A DNA stretch of 15,143 nt from CAYRGQ01 sp964444885 (GTDB lineage: Bacteria; Bacteroidota; Bacteroidia; Sphingobacteriales; Sphingobacteriaceae): contig CAYUIZ010000079.1 of NCBI GenBank assembly GCA_964444885.1, forward strand, positions 1-15,143, written 5' to 3'. Of this stretch, positions 8,503 through 14,447 are shown in pieces. The translations under genes and the position numbers were made by a program. Within the stretch, counting starts at the first letter, position 1. Each line of letters begins with the position of its first letter. A model generated the notes under the pieces. That model searched no databases and had not been told where the DNA came from. It was given only the letters and a program-made list of their open reading frames with translations.

Positions 8503-8549
8503 TGGCGAGCGCCTGAACTTTTCTTGCTGCCCGTTGTTTTACTAGTATC

Positions 8550-8578
8550 CGGAGGGTGGCCCGATGTGGCCTCCTCCG
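8550..8578 (+). terminator. GC-rich hairpin after the M28 gene, possible terminator
   Basis: CGGAGG (8550-8555) is the reverse complement of CCTCCG (8573-8578), with 17 bases between, 48 bases after the peptidase stop. No T-run follows, so if it ends transcription it does so with help. It could equally be an RNA-stabilising stem. Confidence 0.25.
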
Positions 8579-8595
8579 CTTAAAATCAACAGGCT

Positions 8596-8799
8596 ATGGC
8601 AACAGAAAACCAACCGTCTACGCCACACCCCAGGGGTGAGCAAGACTATAATGCCCACCAGCAAAATCCGGATCCGGCGCCCGAGGCACTGGAAGAAAAG
8701 GACGATAAGCCTGCCGGCAACACCATCAAGTGGGCAATCGTTATCGCGATCTTCATCTTGGCGGTCATTTTTTTATTTTATTACTTCAGTGGCGACTGA
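8596..8799 (+). CDS. small tail-anchored membrane protein, function unknown
   Basis: A 67-residue product I do not recognise. Residues 1-42 are hydrophilic and rich in Pro, Gln, Asp and Glu, so likely disordered. Residues about 45-64 (IKWAIVIAIFILAVIFLFYY) form a single strongly hydrophobic helix ending in a four-residue tail (FSGD). There is no N-terminal signal peptide and no cysteine. The layout is that of a C-terminal tail anchor with the N-terminus in the cytoplasm (inference from the Lys-rich flank before the helix). The start is ATG 8596. The sharp split between a polar head and a membrane helix is what makes it look real. It stands alone: M28 ends 93 bases before and ruvX begins 134 bases after. 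It could bridge a soluble partner to the membrane; nothing identifies the partner. Confidence 0.7.
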   Translation: MATENQPSTPHPRGEQDYNAHQQNPDPAPEALEEKDDKPAGNTIKWAIVIAIFILAVIFLFYYFSGD

Positions 8800-8856
8800 G
8801 CCCTTCCGCAATAGGCGGTTAGGCGTTTTATTTTCCATTTTCCTGCAAAAAGACGC

Positions 8857-8864
8857 TATCTTTA
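8857..8864 (+). promoter_or_regulatory. candidate -7 promoter element upstream of ruvX
   Basis: TATCTTTA differs from TAnnTTTG at the last base only and lies 70 bases before the ruvX ATG. Transcription would begin near 8869-8871, exactly where a 16-codon micro-ORF (8871-8921) starts. No clear -33 TTG is visible. Confidence 0.35.
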
Positions 8865-8933
8865 CCTGAAATGGTTGCCGGGCAGTCCCCCCAGCAGTCC
8901 ATGGCAGGACGTAATTTATAAAACGTGATAGTT

Positions 8934-9353
8934 ATGCGGATAATGGCTTTTGACTATGGTACGAAGCGGATCGGGATTGCGGTGACAGACCCGTTGCAGC
9001 TTATTGCTTCGGCCTTGACAACCGAGCACCCCGAACACGTTTTCACCTTTCTGGCGTCTTATCTCGAAAAGGAGCCCGTCTCCACGTTCGTCGTGGGCAT
9101 GCCGCGCCAAATGGACGGGACTGACAGCCAATCGGCACAGCACGTCGTAGGCTTCGTCCGTAAACTGCGGAAGCAGTTCCCCTCGATTGAGACGGTTACG
9201 ATTGACGAGCGGTTCACCTCGAAGATGGCCAGCCAGGCCATCGCACAAAGTGGCCTTCGCAAGACGCAACGCCAGCAAAAGTCGCTCATTGACGAAGTGG
9301 CGGCCACCATCATTTTGCAGTCCTACCTCGAACAGCGGGAATTTTCGCGCTGA
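8934..9353 (+). CDS. ruvX: RuvX/YqgF-family Holliday-junction-resolvase-like nuclease
   Basis: An RNase H-fold nuclease. The family was first proposed to resolve Holliday junctions, and YqgF is tied to 5'-end maturation of pre-16S rRNA. The 139-residue product has the acidic active-site set: Asp7 in MAFDYGTKRIGIAVTDP, Glu92 in TIDERFTSKMA and Asp120 in SLIDEVAATIIL. It also has the FVVGMPRQMDGT strand-loop (52-63). Length is normal. I chose ATG 8934 because it puts the FDYGT motif right at the N-terminus as in other members. A GTG nine bases upstream (8925) is the alternative. ybeY follows after 35 bases; both families act in ribosomal RNA maturation, so co-expression would make sense. Confidence 0.93.
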   Translation: MRIMAFDYGTKRIGIAVTDPLQLIASALTTEHPEHVFTFLASYLEKEPVSTFVVGMPRQMDGTDSQSAQHVVGFVRKLRKQFPSIETVTIDERFTSKMASQAIAQSGLRKTQRQQKSLIDEVAATIILQSYLEQREFSR

Positions 9354-9388
9354 GAATATGCCTAACTTGTAGATATGAACACACAGCG

Positions 9389-9814
9389 ATGCGAAAAATA
9401 AACTTCTTTAACGAGGATACTGACTTCAAACCCAAGCAGAAAGGGAAAATACGGGAATGGGTGAAGACCACCGCGAAAGCCGAGGGCCGCTCCACCGGCG
9501 ATGTGAACTTTGTTTTCTGCTCGGATCCGTACCTGCTAACGATTAACAAACAATACCTTAATCACCATACGCTCACCGATATCATCACGTTTGATAATAC
9601 AGAGCAAAAACATGTACTAAGCGGCGACGTGTTCATCAGCATAGACCGGGTGCGCGAAAACGCCAACTCCTACAGCGTATCCGAGCGAGATGAGCTGCAC
9701 CGGGTCATCATCCATGGTATTCTCCACCTTTGCGGTTATCGGGACAAGACAGCCGAAGACCAGGAACTCATGCGGGAGAAAGAGGACTTCTATCTCGCGC
9801 GCCGGGAATTCTGA
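9389..9814 (+). CDS. ybeY: endoribonuclease YbeY, rRNA maturation factor
   Basis: A zinc-dependent single-strand endoribonuclease acting in 16S rRNA 3'-end maturation and ribosome quality control (family knowledge). The 141 residues show VNFVFCSDPYLLTINKQYLN (39-58), TDIITFDN (63-70), LSGDVFISIDRV, and the metal site HGILHLCGYRDKT with His109 and His113. In the classic HGxLHLxGxDH motif a third His follows ten residues after the first; here that position is Asp119. I recall the same His-to-Asp form in other Bacteroidota, so it is probably lineage-typical and still metal-binding. Start ATG 9389 follows aacacacagcg, the same leader string seen at rpiB. It ends the housekeeping block; the next 312 bases contain no gene. 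Confidence 0.94.
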   Translation: MRKINFFNEDTDFKPKQKGKIREWVKTTAKAEGRSTGDVNFVFCSDPYLLTINKQYLNHHTLTDIITFDNTEQKHVLSGDVFISIDRVRENANSYSVSERDELHRVIIHGILHLCGYRDKTAEDQELMREKEDFYLARREF

Positions 9815-9853
9815 GAAAAGAAGCTTTATCAAAAGTCAGAAATTCTTATGTCT

Positions 9854-9932
9854 TGTCATTTCGAGCAGGAGAAACCGCTAATTCCCACTATTTCGGGCTT
9901 CTCGCCTTTACGACTTTGCGTTCGAAATGACA
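9854..9932. repeat. palindromic intergenic repeat unit (TGTCATTTCGA / TCGAAATGACA)
   Basis: The two ends, 9854-9864 and 9922-9932, form a perfect 11-bp inverted repeat. Inside it a second pair, GAGAA (9869-9873) and TTCTC (9899-9903), can stack, so the 79 bases can fold into one long hairpin. The ends match a repeat I have seen in intergenic regions of many Bacteroidota genomes (GTCATTTCGA...GAGAAATC... and its complement), a REP-like or small non-autonomous element. Only one copy is in this window and no transposase is nearby. No clear target-site duplication is visible. Confidence 0.7.
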
Positions 9933-10090
9933 CATTTGACCGTGTCTTCTTTTGTGAGCAAAAGCAACGCGCTTAGCCAAACCATCGGTCGAGCCCCATC
10001 TCAAAACGCGATCAGCGAAATTTATTAAAATTTTTCTTATTGATTTACAGGAGTTTATGCAAAAACATTGATTTTATATAGTACTGTGTA

Positions 10091-10122
10091 TTGCATAATA
10101 CCATACAAAGCATATATCTTTG
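10091..10122 (+). promoter_or_regulatory. promoter of the padR-pspC operon
   Basis: TTG (10091-10093), a 21-base spacer and TATCTTTG (10115-10122) make the best Bacteroidota-type promoter in the window. The expected transcription start, about five bases after the -7 element, falls on or next to the ATG at 10127. The PadR mRNA may therefore be leaderless. Confidence 0.65.
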
Positions 10123-10129
10123 CATTATG
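10094..10129. promoter_or_regulatory. nested inverted repeats over the padR promoter, possible operator
   Basis: CATAAT (10094-10099) pairs with ATTATG (10124-10129), and CAAAG (10106-10110) pairs with CTTTG (10118-10122). The right arms overlap the -7 element and the start codon. TTGCAT also recurs directly at 10091 and 10120. PadR proteins bind imperfect palindromes at their own promoters, so self-repression here is plausible; the classic ATGT-N8-ACAT form is not present. Confidence 0.35.
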
Positions 10130-10495
10130 ATAGTAGACAACACGCAAACGCAAATGAGGAAGGGGATACTGGAATACTGTATCCTTTCTATCATCGCCCG
10201 CGGTGAAATATATGCTTCCGACATCATTGCGGAACTGAAGACGGCGCGGTTGCTGGTGGTAGAAGGCACGTTATATCCGCTTTTGACCCGGCTGAAAAAC
10301 AACGAACTGCTCAGCTACAGTTGGCGGGAGTCGACCGCTGGTCCCCCGCGCAAATATTACACCATCACGCCTGCTGGGCAGGAAGTGCTGCGCAGGCTTG
10401 ACGCCACTTGGGAAGAGTTGGTATTTGCCGTAGACACCGCCGTACAGGGCAGGCAGGCCCCTGCATCATCATCACAACAAGACGAACAACAGTAA
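10127..10495 (+). CDS. PadR-family transcriptional regulator
   Basis: A winged-helix DNA-binding repressor of the PadR family, 122 residues. The core reads GILEYCILSIIARGEIYASD (13-32), VVEGTLYPLLTRLKNNELL (44-62, recognition-helix region) and GPPRKYYTITPAGQE (72-86, the wing), all strong PadR signatures. The tail after residue 105 is short, Gln/Ser-rich and likely disordered, so this is the small PadR class without a long C-terminal dimerisation domain. I favour ATG 10127 (MIVDNTQTQMRKG) because the NTQ-QMRKG lead-in is usual for Bacteroidota homologues; ATG 10154 (MRKGILEYC) is the alternative if a leader is needed. The upstream TTG at 10091 is part of the promoter. The PspC gene follows 11 bases later, a pairing common in this phylum, so PadR probably represses its own operon. 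The inducing signal is unknown. Confidence 0.93.
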   Translation: MIVDNTQTQMRKGILEYCILSIIARGEIYASDIIAELKTARLLVVEGTLYPLLTRLKNNELLSYSWRESTAGPPRKYYTITPAGQEVLRRLDATWEELVFAVDTAVQGRQAPASSSQQDEQQ

Positions 10496-10506
10496 AATCA
10501 CAGACC

Positions 10507-12192
10507 ATGAATAAAACGATTATCATCAACATAAACGGAATCGTATTCCACATCGAGGAAGAGGCGTACGACACCCTCCGCTCGTATATGGTCGATGTCA
10601 AGCGGCATTTTGGCAACACGGCCGACAGCCACGAAATCGTAGGCGACATCGAAAACCGCATTGCAGAAATGTTTAGCGAGCGCATTGTAGCCGGCACCAA
10701 AGAGGTCATTGCGATGAACGACGTGGAGGAGGTTATCTCGCAAATGGGCCGTGTCGATGACTTTGCCGGCGAAACCTCAGACACGGAAGATTCCTATTAC
10801 GCAGCGGGCGACATACCGCCTGCGGGAGGGCAGCAGCGCAAGCTGATGCGCGACCCGGACGACCGGGTCTTTGGCGGCGTTTGTAGCGGACTGGGCCATT
10901 ACTTCGGTATGGAGCCAAAATGGGTACGGCTAATCCTCGTCCTGTTGTTCGTGTTTGGCGGCACTGGGCTGTTGCTTTATATCGTGCTGTGGGTTGTCAT
11001 GCCCCTGGCCCGCACCCGGGCAGACCGCATGGCCATGCGCGGGGAGGCAGCGACACTGCATAATTTCAAACGGACTTTTGAGGAGGAGATGGAGGGCCTC
11101 CGTACAAATTTTTCCGGCGCCGGGCACAGTCTTAGAAATGGGGCTAACTCGGCAGGAAACGCGATTGGAAAATTATTTGTTATTCTGGCCAAAATCATCG
11201 GGGTGTTTTTCATCATCGGGCTGTGCATAGGCCTGATTGTGCTGATGGTTGCCGTCGTGGCCAGTTTCGGTATCCTCGGCACTAACACGGACATGGAGAT
11301 ATTTCCCATGAATGTCATCGACCCCGCATACCGTTCGGCACTGCTGATCAGCTCCATTGGGGTTGCCTTTATCCCGATGCTAGCACTCGTGGCATTGATT
11401 ATCCGGATACTGTTCAACCGGGTGCTGATAGGCCGCTACACCGGCTTCACCTTACTGGCCCTGTGGCTGGTCGCGGTTGGCCTCACCACGGTGTATGCCA
11501 CCCGTACCGCACAGGATTTTCGTGAGCAAAGTACCATTGTGGAAGAGGTGAAACTAAGACCATCACCGGTTTTCCATTTGTACAAAAACGACGTTAATAT
11601 CATCCGCCTGCAGCGTGACAGTACCGACCGCGCCCTGGCGATCCGGCAACGGGCAGCCAATCGGAACGTCGCTTTTCTCGGTGAACAAAACAGGGCCCAT
11701 ATCCGGATCGCACGGATAGACAGCAGTGAAACCCCCTATGTGACAATGGAATATACCGCACGGGGTGAGACGTACGAGCGGGCCGCACAACGCGCGGGCG
11801 ACATCGAATATACCCTGCGCCAGGACAGTTCGTCGCTCGTGTTTGACAGCCATTTTTCCCTCGGGGACAAGGAACTGATGCGTGACCAAAGCCTACGGCT
11901 GGTACTCCACATTCCCGTAGGTACGACTCTTTTCATTGACGATGCCTTAGGCTGGCATATGCGCGATCTTCCCCTCCGCCAATGCGGGGATAACCACGAA
12001 CACCACCTCGGTGGCAGGCCCAACCGCACGGAATGGGTGATGACCAGTACAGGACTGAGCTGCCGGTATGGTCCGGAAGACGAACATGAGGAGCCAGACG
12101 CGGAGGCGGAGGCGCCCACCTCCGAATCGGTACCTGCCGCCCCCGCCTCACACGTTGGCAGCACGGACAGCGTTGCCTCAACGTCCGAATAA
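10507..12192 (+). CDS. PspC-domain membrane protein
   Basis: A multi-pass envelope protein of 561 residues with a PspC domain, the module named for phage-shock/envelope-stress proteins. The N-terminal cytoplasmic part (1-90; MNKTIIININGIVFHIEEEA, AYDTLRSYMVDVKRHF) is the form found in front of PspC in Bacteroidota. PspC spans about 111-170 (RKLMRDPDDRVFGGVCSGLG, then a membrane helix at 142-166). Three further hydrophobic stretches follow (about 222-256, 275-303, 313-331). Then comes a roughly 190-residue soluble region, probably periplasmic, and an acidic, Ala/Ser/Pro-rich tail from residue 524. ATG 10507 is chosen because the conserved NKTI start follows directly; an upstream in-frame start (10408) lies inside padR and reads as non-coding. 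Co-transcription with padR suggests a stress-responsive membrane module; direct function is not known. Confidence 0.92.
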   Translation: MNKTIIININGIVFHIEEEAYDTLRSYMVDVKRHFGNTADSHEIVGDIENRIAEMFSERIVAGTKEVIAMNDVEEVISQMGRVDDFAGETSDTEDSYYAAGDIPPAGGQQRKLMRDPDDRVFGGVCSGLGHYFGMEPKWVRLILVLLFVFGGTGLLLYIVLWVVMPLARTRADRMAMRGEAATLHNFKRTFEEEMEGLRTNFSGAGHSLRNGANSAGNAIGKLFVILAKIIGVFFIIGLCIGLIVLMVAVVASFGILGTNTDMEIFPMNVIDPAYRSALLISSIGVAFIPMLALVALIIRILFNRVLIGRYTGFTLLALWLVAVGLTTVYATRTAQDFREQSTIVEEVKLRPSPVFHLYKNDVNIIRLQRDSTDRALAIRQRAANRNVAFLGEQNRAHIRIARIDSSETPYVTMEYTARGETYERAAQRAGDIEYTLRQDSSSLVFDSHFSLGDKELMRDQSLRLVLHIPVGTTLFIDDALGWHMRDLPLRQCGDNHEHHLGGRPNRTEWVMTSTGLSCRYGPEDEHEEPDAEAEAPTSESVPAAPASHVGSTDSVASTSE

Positions 12193-12364
12193 AAATAAGG
12201 GTTCTTCATCGCTTGCCAGCACGCTTTTGACTGGCCGGCCTATCTTTTAACCGCCGCGGCATCAATCCCCCTGAGCAGCCCACAAAGCCCTTGGTTAGCA
12301 AACTAAAACCCGTGTCAAACCGCCTACCTGCTTTGGTAAACGGAACAACCCGCGTACACCGAGT

Positions 12365-12853
12365 TTACTGGAAATGCTGGTGGTAAACCTCGTATGAAGT
12401 TTGCAATTGGGCGACCAGGTTTTTCGCTTCGCGCTCATCGGTCGTTTTTTCTAATCGATCAACCAATTCCAAGTGCGGATGCAACCATTTGTGCAGTTCA
12501 TCGTGGCTTTTGCCCGTCATGGTACAGCTTAAGATCAGTTGGGTGTTTTGTTCTTTCACGTCCTCGGCTAATACACGATAGTCTTGCTTGTCATCGTTGA
12601 TAAATTCGTCCACTAAGGCTTCGCCCTGCGCGACGTAAGGTTTCATTTCCTCATTGACTACCCAGCGATCACCGTTGTCCAGTTCGAGCGGATCCGAGCT
12701 TTCGTGGTAATGATGGTCATCATGGTGATGTTCGTCATGTGCATGCGCCTGGTGATCATCGCCGGAATTCCCGGACGTTCCATTTCCGCAGCCAAATAAG
12801 GCGACGCTAACCGCGGTCATCCACAAAATTGATTTTACGTTGTTCATAATCAT
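12365..12853 (-). CDS. histidine-rich lipoprotein, putative periplasmic metal binder
   Basis: A 162-residue lipoprotein. The signal peptide (SILWMTAVSVALFGC) ends in a lipobox-like LFGC with Cys22. Mature residues 34-50 hold nine histidines among Asp/Glu (DHQAHAHDEHHHDDHHYH), a typical zinc/copper/nickel chelating stretch. The rest (about 65-162) is mostly helical by appearance and contains CTMTGKSHDELHKWLHPHLE (110-129), with one Cys, one Met and four His. That segment could form a second, structured metal site. There is no CxxCH, so it is not a c-type cytochrome. I do not know a named family for it. ATG 12853 and ATG 12847 are both possible starts. It is transcribed leftward, away from the peroxidase gene. 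A decayed HMA frame with its own terminator lies 31 bases upstream of its start, and no convincing promoter sits between that terminator and the gene. Confidence 0.85.
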   Translation of the reverse strand: MIMNNVKSILWMTAVSVALFGCGNGTSGNSGDDHQAHAHDEHHHDDHHYHESSDPLELDNGDRWVVNEEMKPYVAQGEALVDEFINDDKQDYRVLAEDVKEQNTQLILSCTMTGKSHDELHKWLHPHLELVDRLEKTTDEREAKNLVAQLQTSYEVYHQHFQ

Positions 12854-12881
12854 CTGTTTATCTATTTTTTATAAGGGTTCA

Positions 12882-13001
12882 TCAAAAAAACCGGGAGCGC
12901 CCGATACCTTCCACACCATCCAAATGAGGCTTTAGGGATGCAACACACCCACTGCAATTAATGTTTGTGCTGAACGGGACCTTTTGATTCTCATTTTCAA
13001 T
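12882..13001 (-). pseudogene. remnant of a heavy-metal-associated (HMA) domain protein
   Basis: Translating leftward gives ENENQKVPFSTNINCSGC then VASLKPHLDGVEGIG. This matches the first half of small HMA metal-binding proteins (beta strand, CxxC metal loop, first helix). It then breaks into RSRFF and a TGA at 12882-12884; the second half of the fold, normally 30-35 more residues, is missing. The codon where an ATG is expected (13001-12999, before ENENQK) is ATT. The frame does run upstream to an ATG at 13109, making 75 codons. That extension is Gln/Arg-rich, unlike HMA proteins, and begins upstream of the likely promoter, so I regard it as chance. No frameshift I tried restores the missing half; the 3' end runs straight into a terminator hairpin. 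It may be a dead gene or a short leader peptide for the lipoprotein gene. Confidence 0.6.
12884..12905 (-). terminator. intrinsic terminator between the HMA remnant and the His-rich lipoprotein gene
   Basis: Read leftward: ATCGGG, loop CGCT, CCCGGT, then an unbroken run of T (seven T in all, 12890-12884, the first paired). The stem is six pairs with one G-T wobble and a tight four-base loop. This is the strongest terminator-like structure in the window. It lies upstream of a gene that has no obvious promoter of its own. Confidence 0.6.
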
Positions 13002-13032
13002 GTATGTCGGTTTTCTTTGCTGTTGAATAAGC

Positions 13033-13040
13033 CAAAGATA
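13033..13040 (-). promoter_or_regulatory. candidate -7 promoter element for the HMA remnant / lipoprotein transcript
   Basis: On the minus strand TATCTTTG matches TAnnTTTG exactly. Transcription would begin near 13027, giving a leader of about 25 bases before the ATT codon at 13001 and about 145 bases before the terminator at 12884-12905. I see no TTG at the -33 position. Confidence 0.35.
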
Positions 13041-13195
13041 CGCATTACGCTGCACGCGATTGTTGCGGTGTCTTTCGGTTGATTGCTGCGGTTTTCGGTT
13101 TCCCTTCATCCACCAACACCCAATAATATAGCCGTCCGTGGCACAAGCGGTCGGTTTTCGAATCGGTTATCCGGACACCCAAGTTGCTGATCCGT

Positions 13196-13205
13196 TTATC
13201 GATAA
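13196..13205. promoter_or_regulatory. short palindrome between the divergent lipoprotein and peroxidase units
   Basis: TTATCGATAA is a perfect 10-bp palindrome, and GTTATC (13166-13171) mirrors GATAAC (13201-13206). It lies 36 bases before the peroxidase -33 element, in the 201 bases between the two divergent candidate promoters, a fitting place for a shared regulator site. A palindrome this short can occur by chance. Confidence 0.2.
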
Positions 13206-13241
13206 CTGTTACAAATAGCAAATACCCAGCGGTATCCGTGG

Positions 13242-13270
13242 TTTGAATCAGCTAAATTGTTGTATCTTTA
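13242..13270 (+). promoter_or_regulatory. promoter of the cytochrome c peroxidase operon
   Basis: TTTG (13242-13245), a 17-base spacer and TATCTTTA (13263-13270, one mismatch to TAnnTTTG). Transcription would begin near 13276, leaving a leader of about 37 bases before the ATG at 13313. Confidence 0.55.
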
Positions 13271-13312
13271 GCATACAGAACACATAAAACCCACAAGCTA
13301 AAACACCGAGCG

Positions 13313-14437
13313 ATGAAAGATTTTAGAAAGCGGTTGGCCGTCGTGCTTACCATAGGTTCGACACTTTTATTTATCTCCAATTGCACGAACCAAGAACAAG
13401 TAGCCGAAGAAGAGGTCTTCACTACGGCGGATTTGAGCCACCTTCCGGAAGCGGACCAAGAACTGATACGCAAATCCCTTTCGTATTTTGGCATCATGCC
13501 CGAAAGCATCGAATCCAAAGATTACGAAATGTCGGAAACCATGATCAGGCTCGGCCAGATGCTCTGGCACGATGCCAGGTTGTCAAAAAGCAGTTTTATC
13601 AGTTGCAACAGTTGCCACAACTTGGGTACGTACGGAGTTGACAACCTGCCGACCTCCGTGGGCCACAATTGGCAGTTGGGCAGAAGAAATGCCCCGACGG
13701 TGCTAAACGCCGCTTTCCACACCACCCAGTTTTGGGATGGGCGGGCCATCGATGTGGAGCAACAAGCAACCATGCCGATTCTAGACCCTGTGGAAATGGC
13801 CATTCCGCATGAGGAAATTACCGTCGAAAGGATCTCTTCCATCACTGAATATGTAAACCTCTTTAACGAGGTGTTCCCGCAGGATGAAGCCCCTATCACT
13901 TTGGCCAATATCGGACGGGCCATCGGCGCATTTGAACGAACCTTGATCACACCATCCCGCTTCGACGACTACATGAAAGGCGATGTGGATGCGTTGAATG
14001 AACAGGAGAAAAGAGGGCTGAATGCTTTCATGGTGGCCAATTGCCAGACATGCCACATGACCCATCAATTGGGCGGGCATATCTACCAGAAATTCGGTGT
14101 GATGAAAGACTATTGGGAGCTGACCGGCAGTGAAATACCTGATATGGGACGCGCCGAGATTACGATGAATGAAAACGAAAACTATTTCTTCAAGGTGCCC
14201 GGACTGCGAAACATCACCCGCACCTACCCTTACTTCCATGACGGTAGTGTTTGGAGTCTGAAAGAAGCCGTATCCATCATGAATGAGTTGCAATTCGGCG
14301 AAAAACTGGATGACAACGACTTGGATGACATCGTTGTCTTTTTAGGGGCATTGACGGGGGAGTTGCCAGAATCGGCCAGGGTGATACCCATACTCCCCCC
14401 TTCGACTGCCGATACACCACGGCCGGATATGAACTAA
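13313..14437 (+). CDS. di-heme cytochrome c peroxidase (CCP/MauG family)
   Basis: A periplasmic enzyme that, in this family, reduces hydrogen peroxide with electrons from small c-type cytochromes; MauG relatives oxidise other substrates instead. The 374 residues contain two covalent heme sites, CNSCH (98-102) and CQTCH (244-248), spaced as in CCP. They also contain the family stretches RRNAPTVLNAAF (124-135), FWDGRA (140-145), LANIGRAIGAFERTLITP (197-214), VPGLRNITRTYPYFHDGSV (295-313) and the C-terminal LDDIVVFLGALTGE (337-350). The N-terminus is a signal peptide. ISNC at 21-24 could be a lipobox, although Asn before the Cys is unusual. A conserved mid-length form is typical of Bacteroidota. 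The start ATG 13313 follows a good promoter. The next gene, a mono-heme lipoprotein, begins 10 bases after the stop and could be its electron donor. Choice between peroxidase and MauG-like activity is not decided by sequence alone. Confidence 0.93.
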   Translation: MKDFRKRLAVVLTIGSTLLFISNCTNQEQVAEEEVFTTADLSHLPEADQELIRKSLSYFGIMPESIESKDYEMSETMIRLGQMLWHDARLSKSSFISCNSCHNLGTYGVDNLPTSVGHNWQLGRRNAPTVLNAAFHTTQFWDGRAIDVEQQATMPILDPVEMAIPHEEITVERISSITEYVNLFNEVFPQDEAPITLANIGRAIGAFERTLITPSRFDDYMKGDVDALNEQEKRGLNAFMVANCQTCHMTHQLGGHIYQKFGVMKDYWELTGSEIPDMGRAEITMNENENYFFKVPGLRNITRTYPYFHDGSVWSLKEAVSIMNELQFGEKLDDNDLDDIVVFLGALTGELPESARVIPILPPSTADTPRPDMN

Positions 14438-14447
14438 GGGCATCAAG

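Larger units (their letters stand above)
9815..10126. other. gene-free stretch between ybeY and the PadR gene
   Basis: No reading frame with coding character lies here. In order it holds: the palindromic repeat unit at 9854-9932; a short stem GACAC (9929-9933) / GTGTC (9942-9946) followed by TTCTTTT, a weak possible terminator for ybeY; an unremarkable 70-base stretch; an AT-rich block from about 10018 (aaatttattaaaattttt) that could act as an UP element; and the PadR promoter at 10091-10122. Confidence 0.8.

Noticed and set aside
9815..10126. CRISPR array, tRNA or riboswitch in the longest gene-free stretch
   Set aside because: Only one palindromic unit with no regularly spaced repeats, no cloverleaf, and the AT-rich part is explained by the padR promoter.
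12241..12248. TATCTTTT as a plus-strand promoter between pspC and the His-rich lipoprotein
   Set aside because: No gene or clear RNA structure follows before the convergent gene, and no -33 element is visible; likely chance.
12336..12368. GTAAACGG / CC..GTTTAC stem as terminator of the lipoprotein gene
   Set aside because: The stem overlaps the stop codon, has a bulge and no T-run on either side.
12882..13109. 75-codon minus-strand frame starting at ATG 13109 as a complete gene
   Set aside because: The first 36 codons are Arg/Gln-rich with no family resemblance and begin upstream of the exact -7 element at 13033-13040; only the second part looks like a protein, and it is a truncated HMA domain.
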